Shown: one piece after another, positions 17,872 through 26,162 of the stretch
How the letters are laid out: each line of letters starts with the position of its first letter
Numbering within the stretch: the first letter of the stretch is position 1
Source of the DNA: Bacteroidaceae bacterium
GTDB lineage: Bacteria; Bacteroidota; Bacteroidia; Bacteroidales; Bacteroidaceae
Direction: 5' to 3'
DNA: 54,187 bases
Assembly (NCBI GenBank): GCA_017428785.1
Contig: JAFRQD010000003.1
Location: 1-54,187, forward strand
Made by a program: the position numbers and the translations under genes
Notes under the pieces: generated by a model
Databases searched by the model: none
What the model saw: only the letters and a program-made list of their open reading frames with translations
Told to the model about the DNA's origin: nothing

Positions 17872-18531
17872 TTAGTCCTCCACTACACCCTGCTTCGTGG
17901 AGAAGGTGTCGATGAAGCCTTGGAAGATTTCCTCCACGCGGTCCACCGTCTTCCTGCGGAACTTGCCGCTGCGGGGATAGAGCTTCGTGCCCTTCTTGTT
18001 GACGGCGAGCTTGTCCGTAATCCACTCCTCTGCCTTGTAAGGCACACCGTTCTTGCCCTCCATGTCCTCATTATAATAATAGGAAATCTGTGTGATGGTA
18101 AGGGCGACTTTCTTTCCCTTGACGGTAGCACTCAGCAGATAGCGGAAGCGGGTGCGGTCGAGGTTGAGGAAGACGTGGCTGAAGGTCATGTACTCCTCAA
18201 TGCGAGCCACGATGGTGCCGTTCTCCTTCTCTTCGGAGATGACGCGCGTGTAGGGCTGCATTTTGTCGTGAATGGCATTCGCGATAATGGTGTTGGAGAT
18301 GTAGGCATGCAAGCCGTCGTAGATTTGTTGCTCACTCTTGTCCGTCACGCTGAAGTTCTTCTGGAAGGTGACCACGCCGTCCACTTCAGGGACTGCCCCA
18401 AGCAGATACTTGGGGTCTTTCATGTAATCCCTCTTTCCTGCCATAAGGAAAAGAGGCAAGCAGAACAGAAGGATAAAGACCCCTCCAAACCTCCCCTTAA
18501 AGGGGAGACTTAATAATGAGTTAGTTTTCAT
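17872..18531 (-). CDS. Secreted DUF4468 protein
   Basis: The 219-residue protein has a signal peptide and a domain (PEVDGVVTFQKNFSVTDKSE, then TFSHVFLNLDRTRFRYLLSA) that I recognise as DUF4468, a TBP-like fold common in secreted Bacteroidales proteins. The function of that family is unknown. Residues 7-17 (LSLPFKGRFGG) derive from a copy of the GC-rich palindrome, placed just before the hydrophobic core of the signal peptide (VFILLFCLPLFLMAG). The gene lies between the MacB-type permease gene and the GH43 gene on the same strand. Confidence 0.75.
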   Translation of the reverse strand: MKTNSLLSLPFKGRFGGVFILLFCLPLFLMAGKRDYMKDPKYLLGAVPEVDGVVTFQKNFSVTDKSEQQIYDGLHAYISNTIIANAIHDKMQPYTRVISEEKENGTIVARIEEYMTFSHVFLNLDRTRFRYLLSATVKGKKVALTITQISYYYNEDMEGKNGVPYKAEEWITDKLAVNKKGTKLYPRSGKFRRKTVDRVEEIFQGFIDTFSTKQGVVED

Positions 18532-18617
18532 AATCGATATATTCTATATTATATTTAACGTTTAATCATTTGCCATCTGTCTCCCTCCATTATAAGAGAG
18601 GGGAGAGCCGGGGGATG
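18480..18617. repeat. Copies of the GC-rich palindrome around the DUF4468 start
   Basis: One copy (GACCCCTCCAAACCTCCCC then TTAAAGGGGAGA, 18478-18509) is inside the DUF4468 coding region. A second (CTCCCTCC...AGAGAGGGGAGAG, about 18580-18610) fills the gap after the MacB permease stop. Confidence 0.7.
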
Positions 18618-18622
18618 GCCTT

Positions 18623-19846
18623 TTATTCGTATCTTATTGCTTCGATGGGATCCATGAGCGCTGCCTTTCTGGCAGGAACGTAGCCGAAGAAGATGCCGAT
18701 GAAGGCACAGATGCAGAAGCTCAAGCCTACACTCCATAGAGGCACGCTGCTCGGCAACATGAACACATCCTTTGCCAGCCAACTGCCCCCGTAGCCGAGG
18801 GCAACGCCAAGCAAGGCGCCCGTCAACGATATCAGGACGCTCTCGATGAGGAACTGGCTCATGATGTCGATGCCCCTGGCGCCTACACTCATGCGAAGGC
18901 CAATCTCCTTCGTACGCTCCGTCACGCTCACCAACATGATGTTCATGATGCCGATGCCAGCCACCAGCAACGAGAAGGCGGCTGCCACGACAAGGATGAG
19001 GGTGATGGTGTCCATCGTGCTCGACATCGTCTCCATCCATTCTGCCTGCGAACGGATGGTGAAGTCGTCGTCGGCATCCTCCTTGAGCTTGTGGTTGCGG
19101 CGCAGTATCTGCGTCACTTCCTCGATGGCATCGTCGCTCAGCTCTTCTGCGAGGGCACTCATCACGATGCTGCCGAAGAAGGTCTGTGCGGCAAGGCGTT
19201 TCATGACGGTTGTATAGGGAGCAATCATTAGATTGTCCTGATCCATTCCCCAGCTATTGTAGCCTTTCGACTTCAGCACGCCGACAATACGGAACGGGAT
19301 GCTCTTGAAGCGGACAACCTTGCCGATGCAGTCGGCATCCTCGCTGCCGAAGAGCTCCTTGACGACGGTCGTTCCCACAAGACACACCTTGGCGCTCTTC
19401 AGCACGTCTTCCTCGGTGAAGCAGTCGCCACTCTTGATGTCCCAAAGCTTGATGGTCATGTAGTCAGGACTCTCGCCGTACATGGTGCTTGTGGTGTTCT
19501 TGGAACCATGAATGACCTGGCCGCTGCTTGTCACTTCGGGGCTGACGTGAGTGATGAGGGTCGCTTCGTTGAGGATGCTCTCGTAGTCTGCCATCTTAAG
19601 CGTCTGCATGGCCGATGGGTCCAAGCGTACGCCGCCTCGCATATCGCCGCCAGGACGAATGGTCAGCAGGTTCGTGCCCATCTTGCTCAGGTCTTCGCGA
19701 ATGCTTTGCTTCGAGCCTTGTCCGATGGCCATCATGATGATGACCGCAGCCACACCGATGATGATGCCAAGCATGCTCAGGAAGGAGCGGAACTTGTTGC
19801 TCATGATGGCGGTGAGGGCAACTTTAAGTAGGTTCGTTATGCTCAT
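18623..19846 (-). CDS. MacB-type ABC exporter permease (FtsX family)
   Basis: This is the membrane half of a mechanotransmission ABC exporter that works with a MacA adaptor and a TolC channel to move substrates out of the periplasm. The 407-residue protein has an N-terminal membrane helix (FLSMLGIIIGVAAVIIMMAI), a periplasmic domain of about 220 residues, and three C-terminal helices (LILVVAAAFSLLVAGIGIMN; FLIESVLISLTGALLGVALG; SVGLSFCICAFIGIFFGYVP). In E. coli, MacB carries ATPase and permease on one chain. Here they are separate genes 2 nt apart, as is usual in Bacteroidetes. It ends the four-gene export operon. Confidence 0.95.
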   Translation of the reverse strand: MSITNLLKVALTAIMSNKFRSFLSMLGIIIGVAAVIIMMAIGQGSKQSIREDLSKMGTNLLTIRPGGDMRGGVRLDPSAMQTLKMADYESILNEATLITHVSPEVTSSGQVIHGSKNTTSTMYGESPDYMTIKLWDIKSGDCFTEEDVLKSAKVCLVGTTVVKELFGSEDADCIGKVVRFKSIPFRIVGVLKSKGYNSWGMDQDNLMIAPYTTVMKRLAAQTFFGSIVMSALAEELSDDAIEEVTQILRRNHKLKEDADDDFTIRSQAEWMETMSSTMDTITLILVVAAAFSLLVAGIGIMNIMLVSVTERTKEIGLRMSVGARGIDIMSQFLIESVLISLTGALLGVALGYGGSWLAKDVFMLPSSVPLWSVGLSFCICAFIGIFFGYVPARKAALMDPIEAIRYE

Positions 19847-19848
19847 TG

Positions 19849-20643
19849 TTAATCGTCGTTAGTGTTAGGCAAAGCAGCCAGCGCGTCTCTCGCGTCGAGG
19901 ATGTTTGTGTTCTCCACATCATCGCGAATCTTGCCGTCGCTAAGCATGATGTTGCGGCTGCTGTATTGTGCTATCTCGGGGTTGTGCGTGACGAAGATGA
20001 TGGTGCGTCCTTGCCTGTGCAGCTCTTGGAAGAGGCACAGTATCTCGAAGGAAGTGCGTGTGTCGAGGTTGCCTGTCGCCTCGTCGGCAAGGATGACGGC
20101 AGGGTTGTTGACCAGCGCCCTTGCGATGGCGACGCGCTGCATCTGTCCGCCCGACATCTGATTGCTCTTGTGGTCGAGGCGGTCGCCAAGTCCCACGGCC
20201 TGCAGTGCCTTGATGGCCGCCTCGCGGCGCTGTCGTGCGTTGTATGTCTTGTTATACATGAGAGGCAGCTCGACATTCTCCACAGCCGTCGTCTTGGCAA
20301 GCAGGTTGTAGTTCTGGAAGATGAAGCCTATCTTGCGATTGCGCAGGACGGCCCTTTCGCTGCGACGCATCTTGCGGACAGGAACGCCGTCGAGGATGTA
20401 CTCGCCGCTGGTTGGCGTGTCGAGGCAGCCAAGCTGGTTGAGCAGCGTGCTCTTGCCGGAGCCGGATGTGCCCATGATGGTGACGAACTCGCCCTCGTGT
20501 ATCTTGAAGCTGACGCCTCGAAGGGCCTTCACCACTTCGCTGCCTACATGGAACTCGCGCCGCACGTCCTGCAGTTCGATGACGACCTTGGACCCCCTAT
20601 TCCCCTTTAAGGGGGACTCTTGCTTGTTATTAACGTCTGACAT
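19849..20643 (-). CDS. MacB-type ABC exporter ATPase with an in-frame palindromic-element insertion
   Basis: This ATPase drives the adjacent permease. It has Walker A GTSGSGKST, Q-loop region FIFQNYNLLAKTT, signature MSGGQMQRVAIARAL, Walker B VILADEATGNLD and the switch histidine in FVTHNPE. Relatives normally begin close to VVIELQDVRREF. Here about 17 residues (SDVNNKQESPLKGNRGS) precede it, and SPLKGNRG is encoded by a copy of the GC-rich palindrome (20592-20622). The core domain is complete, so the enzyme should be active. It lies between macA (38 nt upstream) and the permease. Confidence 0.95.
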   Translation of the reverse strand: MSDVNNKQESPLKGNRGSKVVIELQDVRREFHVGSEVVKALRGVSFKIHEGEFVTIMGTSGSGKSTLLNQLGCLDTPTSGEYILDGVPVRKMRRSERAVLRNRKIGFIFQNYNLLAKTTAVENVELPLMYNKTYNARQRREAAIKALQAVGLGDRLDHKSNQMSGGQMQRVAIARALVNNPAVILADEATGNLDTRTSFEILCLFQELHRQGRTIIFVTHNPEIAQYSSRNIMLSDGKIRDDVENTNILDARDALAALPNTNDD

Positions 20644-20685
20644 ATATTGTAACTTTATTCCCCTTAAAGGGGGGCAGGGGTCTAT
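20592..20685. repeat. Two GC-rich palindromes, one in the ATPase gene and one at the macA end
   Basis: CCCCTATTCCCC-TTTAAGGGGGACTC (20595-20622) is read in frame in the ATPase gene. TTCCCC-TTAAAGGGGGGCAGGGGTC (20658-20682) fills the 38-nt intergenic gap up to the macA stop. Confidence 0.75.
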
Positions 20686-21857
20686 TTCTTCTTATCCTTA
20701 TCTTGGTTCCTGTTCCTGGGCTTGGGCATGAAGGGGTTGCTGTTCTGCTGCGCCCCGTCCTCAAGGTCGGGCATGCTGCTTTGTACATCGATGATGACCT
20801 TGGCGCCTGCCGAGAGGCCGCTTGTTATCTGTGTCAGCGTGCCATTCGTCACGCCGGTCTGCACGGCGATGGCTTTGAGGTTGGGGCCTTCCTTTGTCCA
20901 TACCTTCAGAGGACTCTCCACGTCCGTTATCGTCTCGCCTTCGTTGAGCATGGCCTCGCTTGGCTTGAAGCGGAGCGCTTTGCTGGGAATGGCAAGCACA
21001 CCGGGCATCTCGAGCGTGTAGATGTTGACATTAGCCGTGAGGCCTGGCTTGAGCTTGAGGTCTTGGTTGGGAGCGCTGATGACGACCTGATAGGTCACCA
21101 CGTTGCTCTCTGTCGTGGGCTGCTGACGAACCTGAGTCACGGCGCCTTCGAAGGTGTCGTTGGGGAAGGCATCGACTGTGAAGCTGACGCGCTGCCCTTC
21201 CTTCACTTCGCCTATGTCTGCCTCGTCCACATCAGCGATGACTCGCATGTCGGTCAGGTCCTTGGCAATCGTGAAGAGCGTGGGCGTGTTGAAGCTCGAG
21301 GCGACGGTCTGTCCTTCCTCCACCTCCTTCTTCAGCACGACGCCGTCGATGGGGCTGGTGATGGTGGCATAGCCGAGGTTTGTCTGTGCCTTCTTGACGC
21401 TTTCCCTTTGGTGAGTGACTGTCTGCTGCGCCTTGATGTAGGCGAGGCGGGCCTGTTCATAGTCGTTGGCCGAGATGAGGCCTTTGTCGTAGAGCGCCTT
21501 GAAGCGTTCGTAGTTGGTCTTCTGGTAATCGAGGTCGCTCTGTGCGCTCTTCAGGTTTGCCTGTGCGCTGCTCAGCTCGCTGATGAGGTTCGTGCGGTCG
21601 AGCTCTGCGATGATTTGGCCGGCCTTGACCACGCTGTTGTAATCTACATAGAGCTTGCTGACGATGCCGCTCACCTGTGTGCCGACATCGACGCTCGTCA
21701 CGGGTTCGATGGTGCCGGTGGCTGTCACACTTGTGGTGACGTCCTGTACTGCGGCTTCTGCCTCTGTGTAGGTAAATTCAATCTTCTTGCTGCAGCTGCC
21801 CACTGTGGCTGCTGCAACTATCAGCATCGCTGCTTTGATGAATGTGTGGGTTCTCAT
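20682..21857 (-). CDS. MacA-type periplasmic adaptor lipoprotein
   Basis: The 391-residue adaptor bridges the MacB-type ABC exporter and a TolC-like channel. It has a lipoprotein signal (AMLIVAAATVGSC), a first lipoyl half (SVDVGTQVSGIVSKLYVDYN), a long helical hairpin with YDKGLISANDYEQARLAYIK, and the second lipoyl half (YATITSPIDGVVLKKEVEEG). A membrane-proximal beta domain and a charged tail (KPRNRNQDKDKKK) follow. It lies 30 nt after the TolC-like gene and before the ATPase in a four-gene operon. Confidence 0.95.
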   Translation of the reverse strand: MRTHTFIKAAMLIVAAATVGSCSKKIEFTYTEAEAAVQDVTTSVTATGTIEPVTSVDVGTQVSGIVSKLYVDYNSVVKAGQIIAELDRTNLISELSSAQANLKSAQSDLDYQKTNYERFKALYDKGLISANDYEQARLAYIKAQQTVTHQRESVKKAQTNLGYATITSPIDGVVLKKEVEEGQTVASSFNTPTLFTIAKDLTDMRVIADVDEADIGEVKEGQRVSFTVDAFPNDTFEGAVTQVRQQPTTESNVVTYQVVISAPNQDLKLKPGLTANVNIYTLEMPGVLAIPSKALRFKPSEAMLNEGETITDVESPLKVWTKEGPNLKAIAVQTGVTNGTLTQITSGLSAGAKVIIDVQSSMPDLEDGAQQNSNPFMPKPRNRNQDKDKKK

Positions 21858-21887
21858 CTTATATAATATATAATAATGTATATCGTT

Positions 21888-23219
21888 TTATAGTTCGATC
21901 TTTTCTCCTGTGTAGAACTTGAGGAGCTGAATGTTGAGCAGTGCCATGTACTTGCTTTGCAGCATGTCCTGCTCGGCGCTGATGACGTTGTCGCGGCCCT
22001 GCAGCACATCCACGGTGTTCTTCAATCCGTTCTGGAACTGCTCGTTCAGGAGCTCGTAGCTTGCTTCCTGACTCTTGACGCGAGCCTTTGCGGCAATATA
22101 GTTCTGCTGGCCGCTGTTGGCGTTGAGCCAGTACTGCTCGATGGTGCTGGAGAGGGCGTTCTTCCTGTCCTGCAGGTCGAGTTTCGACGAGAGCTGTTGC
22201 AGCTTTGCCGTCTTGACGTTCGACATGTTGCGACGGTTGTCGAAGATGGGCACACTGAAGTTGAGGCCGGCGCTCATGTTGAGGTTCGTCTTCATCTGTT
22301 CCCCCCAGCCGTTGCTGCTGCCTGTCGAGTGGTTGCTGCCCAGGCTTGCGCTTGCGCCGATGGTGGGATAGAAGCCGCGTTTGGCTATGTCGAGCTGCAT
22401 GTCGGCTGCCTCGATGCTGAGCTCGGCGCTCTTTATCTCGGGACGCATGTCGAGGGCCTTTGCGTAAGCTTCCTGTGCGCTTGGCACGAGTGCCATCACC
22501 TGCTCGTCGGTCGGGATGTTGCCTGCCACATCGAAGGATGTGTTGAGGTCGAGCTCGAGCAGCGCCTTGAGCTGACGCTTGTAGTTGGCAAGCTGTGTCT
22601 CGCTATTGACCACAGCATATTGTGCGCTGCTCAGTTGTGCCTCGAGTTGCACGACGTCTGCCCTTGCCATCTGCCCTTGCTTCATCATCTCCAGGCCGCG
22701 GTCGTATTGGCTTTGTGCCGTGGAGAGAAGTTGTTCGTTGACGCGCTTGGCTTCCTTCGTGTACATGATCTGTACATACAGCTGCGCTATCTGTTCCTGG
22801 ATGGAAAGCTCGCTTTGCTCTGTGGTGAGTTTCGTGATGCGGTTCTCCAGCTCCTGAGCCTTGATGTTCTTGTAGTTGATGCCTCCGTTCCAGAGCGTTA
22901 CATTGGCATTGAGGCCGTAGGTGCCTTGGTAGGTGACATTGCTGCGAGTGCTCGTCACCTGGTCGCCTTGCACGACAGCCATGACCTCGGTAAACGGACG
23001 ATAGCCCATGCCTTGGTTCGTACTGAAGCTGAGGCTGGGGAAGAGTGCGCCTTTATCTTGCCACAGGTTCACCTCGCCTCGTTCTTCGCTGATGCGATTC
23101 TTCTGTACTTGTATGTTATGCTCCAATGCGTAGTCCAGACAGTCTTGCAACGTCCAGGCCTGCTGTGCAGCGGCAGAAGCGGCACAGAGCATAAAGAGGA
23201 ATAGAATTTTTGTTTTCAT
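21888..23219 (-). CDS. TolC-family outer-membrane channel of the MacAB-type exporter
   Basis: The 443-residue protein has a cleavable signal peptide (KILFLFMLCAASAAAQQ) and two OEP repeats typical of TolC (AWTLQDCLDYALEHNIQVQK at the start; QFQNGLKNTVDVLQGRDNVI in the second). It has no lipobox, unlike the outer-membrane factor at 961. It heads the operon tolC-macA-ATPase-permease and follows a good promoter. Substrates for such systems include peptides, lipids and macrolides; none can be inferred here. Confidence 0.94.
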   Translation of the reverse strand: MKTKILFLFMLCAASAAAQQAWTLQDCLDYALEHNIQVQKNRISEERGEVNLWQDKGALFPSLSFSTNQGMGYRPFTEVMAVVQGDQVTSTRSNVTYQGTYGLNANVTLWNGGINYKNIKAQELENRITKLTTEQSELSIQEQIAQLYVQIMYTKEAKRVNEQLLSTAQSQYDRGLEMMKQGQMARADVVQLEAQLSSAQYAVVNSETQLANYKRQLKALLELDLNTSFDVAGNIPTDEQVMALVPSAQEAYAKALDMRPEIKSAELSIEAADMQLDIAKRGFYPTIGASASLGSNHSTGSSNGWGEQMKTNLNMSAGLNFSVPIFDNRRNMSNVKTAKLQQLSSKLDLQDRKNALSSTIEQYWLNANSGQQNYIAAKARVKSQEASYELLNEQFQNGLKNTVDVLQGRDNVISAEQDMLQSKYMALLNIQLLKFYTGEKIEL

Positions 23220-23247
23220 TTAACGATATTACCAATGTTTTGCTATG

Positions 23248-23255
23248 CAAATATA
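23248..23255 (-). promoter_or_regulatory. TATATTTG -7 box for the MacAB-TolC operon
   Basis: The minus strand reads TCTATATTTGCATAGC, 28 nt before the ATG at 23219. It is a perfect TAnnTTTG match. The -33 box is weak. Confidence 0.75.
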
Positions 23256-23393
23256 GACAATTTTCCTGAAATGGATGCAACTCCTGTAAAGAAAAACCGG
23301 CAATAATGCCATTTCATCTTTTTGTTTTCCGTCTTTTATCTTTTGTCTTTTCGCCTTTTTGCTTATTATTCTCCCCGTTTCTTGTTCTTCCGG

Positions 23394-23477
23394 CGCAGGC
23401 TGCGTACCGATATTCGCAAGTTGAGTTTCCCCGTTCGCAGCCCGTATCTCTGCAAACGCAGGTTGCGTATGAAGAAT
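23394..23477. repeat. 21-bp tandem repeat array, TGCAGGTTGCGT family, copy 2
   Basis: Four 21-bp units start at 23394, 23415, 23436 and 23457, with cores CGCAGGCTGCGT, CGCAAGTTGAGT, a degenerate CGCAGCCCGTAT and CGCAGGTTGCGT. The adjacent 23310-23375 is a T-rich CTTTT-type low-complexity run. The array lies between the glycosyltransferase stop and the tolC promoter. Confidence 0.85.
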
Positions 23478-23515
23478 GGCGTGTCTTGGAAATAAAAAGA
23501 GAGAAGCGTGTGTGA

Positions 23516-24535
23516 CTATTCTTTAAGTGTGAGGTGACGGAATTGGTGCCGCCGTCGGACATAATATTCCCACAGGAGATTGATGGGGGAGAGTATGTGC
23601 TCGTAGGATACGACGGTAGCTGCCAGGTTCTTGTCTCTGTCTTCCCTGAAGTCCTTCTGTATGCGTCGGAAGTCGAGATGCGCCTTCAGCACGGCTTTGC
23701 AAGCAGCCCAGTGACCGCCTGCCAGGAAGTGGAGGGCAGCAGCTGCATCGAGCAGCCGGCGCCAGGGCATGACTTTGCCGAACCTGTCTTCCGGCAAGTT
23801 CTTGTAGAGGAGCAGCAGATTGTTCCGGAAGTTGAGGTAAGCCTTCTGCGGACTCTCCTTGGGCAGAGTGCCGCCGCCCACATGATAGACTACGCTTTGA
23901 GGAATGCAGACGATACCGTAGCCGCGACTCCTGAGGCGCCAGCAGAGGTCTATCTCCTCCTGATGCGCAAAGAAGCGGGCATCCAGTCCGCCCACCTCAA
24001 GATAGATGTCGCGCCGGATGAGCAGGGCTGCTCCTGTTGCCCAGGCCAAAGCGGCAACGGTGTCGTACTGGCCTTCGTCGCGCTCTACTGTGCCAAGGAT
24101 GCGGCCTCGGCAGAAAGGGAAGCCCAGCCGGTCGATGTAGCCGCCGCAAGCTCCTGCATACTCCAGCATGTCCGGTGCCCATTCGCATCGTATCTTTGGC
24201 TGGCAGGCAGCCACTTCGGGATGCGCCTCCATGTAGTCGAGCATCGGCTGCAGCCAACCCTCCTCCACACGGACATCGCTGTTGAGCAGCAGGCAGAGGT
24301 CGCACTCCACCTCAGCGATGGCTTTGTTGTAGCCTTCGGCAAAGCCGTAATTGCGGTCGAAAGAGAGGGTGCGGATGCCAAGGAACTGCTCGGCAAGCAG
24401 CTTGAGCGAGTCGTCATTGCTGCCGTTGTCGGCCACAACGACCTCAGCCTCGGGCGAATGCTCGATGACCGATGGCAGGAAGCGCCGCAACATGTCGGCT
24501 CCGTTCCAGTTGAGTATGACGATGCCCAAAGTCAT
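23516..24535 (-). CDS. Family 2 glycosyltransferase
   Basis: The 339-residue protein has a GT-A fold: MTLGIVILNWNGADMLRRFL, VVVADNGSNDDSLKLL (nucleotide binding), NYGFAEGYNKAI, and the metal-binding DxD-like LLLNSDVRVEEGWL. Acceptor-side motifs ATGAALLIRRDIYLEVGGLD and HQEEIDLCWRLRSRGY follow, as in rhamnosyl- and similar transferases. It lacks a signal peptide and should act at the cytoplasmic face of the membrane, probably adding a sugar to a cell-surface glycan. It lies 74 nt after mtaB on the same strand, with no other glycan genes nearby. Confidence 0.93.
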   Translation of the reverse strand: MTLGIVILNWNGADMLRRFLPSVIEHSPEAEVVVADNGSNDDSLKLLAEQFLGIRTLSFDRNYGFAEGYNKAIAEVECDLCLLLNSDVRVEEGWLQPMLDYMEAHPEVAACQPKIRCEWAPDMLEYAGACGGYIDRLGFPFCRGRILGTVERDEGQYDTVAALAWATGAALLIRRDIYLEVGGLDARFFAHQEEIDLCWRLRSRGYGIVCIPQSVVYHVGGGTLPKESPQKAYLNFRNNLLLLYKNLPEDRFGKVMPWRRLLDAAAALHFLAGGHWAACKAVLKAHLDFRRIQKDFREDRDKNLAATVVSYEHILSPINLLWEYYVRRRHQFRHLTLKE

Positions 24536-24544
24536 TTGCTATTT

Positions 24545-24655
24545 ATGGCCCCCTCTAGGAGAGGGAGATTGGATTCCGTGTTAATTCGTTTCTGATAGTT
24601 CTTCTTTTCTCATCCTCCTTTCTCCCCTCCGTTGGAAGGGCCGGGGGAGGCTGTC
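24545..24655. repeat. GC-rich palindromes between the glycosyltransferase gene and mtaB, including the mtaB 3' end
   Basis: CCCCCTCTAGGAGAGGGAG (24549-24567) is intergenic. CTCCCCTCC-GTTGGAAGGGCCGGGGGAGG (24622-24651) is read in frame as the last residues of MtaB (SPGPSNGGEKGG). Confidence 0.65.
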
Positions 24656-25950
24656 CCTTTCAGCGCGTCGCCCTTTTCATTCCATTCGCCCAGATGAACC
24701 GGCACGACAATGTTGTCCATTGCCCGTCCTTCTGTATGCACCTCGACGCGTATGTAGTTGTCCGTGAAGCCGTGCAGTATGCCGGCATTCTTGCTGTGCT
24801 CCAGCAGGACAGGGCGCGTCTGTCCTTTATATATATTATAATGTGTACGCAGTTTCTCGTCGCTCAGCGACAGGATCTGCTGACTGCGCTCGTGCTTCTT
24901 CTGCGGCGACACCTTGCCTGGAATGCCGAGAGCCTTCGTGCCCGGGCGTTCGCTGTAGCTGAACACATGGTACTGGCTGACGGGCAAGTCCTGCATGAAC
25001 TTGTAGGCATCGGCGAAGAGTTCGTCAGTCTCGCCACGCATGCCCACGATGACGTCCACGCCGATGAAGGCATCGGGGATGTATGTCCTCACCTCTTCTA
25101 TCTTCTCAAGGAAGAACTTAGTGTCGTAGCGGCGATGCATCAGCTTGAGCACCTCGTCGCTGCCGCTCTGCAGAGGGATGTGGAAGTGCGGCATGAAGGC
25201 TCGGCTCTGGCTGCAGAAACGGATGACATCCTCGGTGAGCAGGTTCGGCTCGATGCTGCTGATGCGGTAGCGCTGGATGCCTTCCACCTCATCGAGGGCT
25301 TTCAGGAGGTCGATGAACGCCTCGCCCGTAGTCTTGCCGAAGTCGCCGATGTTGACGCCTGTCAGCACGATTTCCTTGCCTCCCTGCTGTGCTGCCTCTT
25401 CTGCCTGCTCGACGAGTGAGGCGATGCTGCCGTTCCTGCTCCGTCCTCTTGCAAAAGGAATCGTGCAGTATGTGCAGAAGTAGTCGCAGCCGTCCTGCAC
25501 CTTGAGAAAGAAACGGGTGCGTTCGCCGCGGGCGCAGGCCGGCACGAACAATGCCCTGTTGTCTTCCTCCTTTGAAGAGCCTGATTCCTCTCCCTTGAGA
25601 GCGAGGCTATCGGCTATCCGCTTCACTATCTCCCCCTTTTGCTTTCCATCTACGAAGAGAAAGTTTTCTCCCCATAAAGGGGGAGTCTGAGGAGGTCTAT
25701 AGCAGCCCGTCACCACCATCAAAGCATCGGGATGCTTGCGGTGGAGCCGGCTGATGGCCTGACGGCTCTTGCTGTCCGCCACCTCTGTGACGCTGCAAGT
25801 GTTCACGATGCAGATGTCCGCAGCCTCTCCGTTCCTGGCAACACTGACGCCAGCATCCTCCATTTGCTTCTGGATGGTACTCGTCTCTGCGAAGTTCAAC
25901 TTGCAGCCGAGGGTGTAGAAGATTGCCTTTTTACCTTTTAGCGCTTTCAC
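24610..25950 (-). CDS. mtaB: tRNA t6A37 methylthiotransferase MtaB carrying palindrome-encoded insertions
   Basis: This radical SAM enzyme adds a methylthio group to t6A37 of tRNAs that read ANN codons. It shows the N-terminal cluster cysteines (YTLGCKLNFAET, NTCSVTEVADSKSRQ, VTGCY), the radical SAM motif DGCDYFCTYCTIPFARGRSR, and the TRAM-like C-terminus (GQTRPVLLEHSKNAGILHGF, TDNYIRVEV). Between VTGCY and the radical SAM domain, a conserved linker is replaced by RPPQTPPLWGENFLF, encoded by a GC-rich palindrome (25655-25700). The C-terminal end (GPSNGGEKGG) is also palindrome-derived. The GTG start lies only 4 nt from a -7 box, so the mRNA is probably leaderless. Confidence 0.95.
   Translation of the reverse strand: MKALKGKKAIFYTLGCKLNFAETSTIQKQMEDAGVSVARNGEAADICIVNTCSVTEVADSKSRQAISRLHRKHPDALMVVTGCYRPPQTPPLWGENFLFVDGKQKGEIVKRIADSLALKGEESGSSKEEDNRALFVPACARGERTRFFLKVQDGCDYFCTYCTIPFARGRSRNGSIASLVEQAEEAAQQGGKEIVLTGVNIGDFGKTTGEAFIDLLKALDEVEGIQRYRISSIEPNLLTEDVIRFCSQSRAFMPHFHIPLQSGSDEVLKLMHRRYDTKFFLEKIEEVRTYIPDAFIGVDVIVGMRGETDELFADAYKFMQDLPVSQYHVFSYSERPGTKALGIPGKVSPQKKHERSQQILSLSDEKLRTHYNIYKGQTRPVLLEHSKNAGILHGFTDNYIRVEVHTEGRAMDNIVVPVHLGEWNEKGDALKGTASPGPSNGGEKGG
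25655..25700. repeat. GC-rich palindrome in frame inside mtaB
   Basis: On the minus strand the element reads AGACCTCCTCAGACTCCCCC, then TTTATGGGGAGAA. It encodes the linker peptide after the conserved VTGCY of MtaB, in place of the sequence usual in relatives. Confidence 0.8.
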
Positions 25951-25954
25951 GCCA

Positions 25955-25962
25955 CAAAGTTA
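25955..25962 (-). promoter_or_regulatory. TAACTTTG -7 box immediately before the mtaB GTG
   Basis: The minus strand reads TCGTAACTTTGTGGCGTG. Only 4 nt separate the box from the GTG start at 25950, which would place the transcript start at or next to the start codon. Confidence 0.75.
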
Positions 25963-26070
25963 CGACTTTTCCCCGAAAACGCCAAAACTTTTAAGAAAAG
26001 ATAAGAAAAGCCATTGTTGATAATCAGGCACTTAGAAAAAACTTGTGAAAAAAGATGAAAAAAAGTGCGA

Positions 26071-26108
26071 TAAATTTGCACGTAATCCAAAAAATAGCCG
26101 TACCTTTG
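26071..26108 (+). promoter_or_regulatory. Two tandem -7 boxes for the small Cys-rich lipoprotein
   Basis: TAAATTTG (26071-26078) and TACCTTTG (26101-26108) both match TAnnTTTG. The TTTG of the first could also act as an upstream element for the second, although its 22-nt spacing is long. The ATG follows at 26163. Confidence 0.7.
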
Positions 26109-26162
26109 CACCGTTTTAAAGAACAATTGATTGTTTTACAAGTTTTAAAAAGCAAAAAAGAA

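Noticed and set aside
18623-20643. Frameshift splitting a fused MacB gene
   Set aside because: Both parts are complete, separated by 2 nt with proper start and stop; a split pair is normal in Bacteroidetes.
23306-23515. Possible small secreted protein on the plus strand with a leader-like start
   Set aside because: The hydrophobic start is the translation of a CTTTT-type low-complexity run, and the rest is the 21-bp array. It has no promoter.
26055-26162. Longer N-terminus for the small lipoprotein
   Set aside because: It would start upstream of both promoter boxes and spoil the lipoprotein signal.
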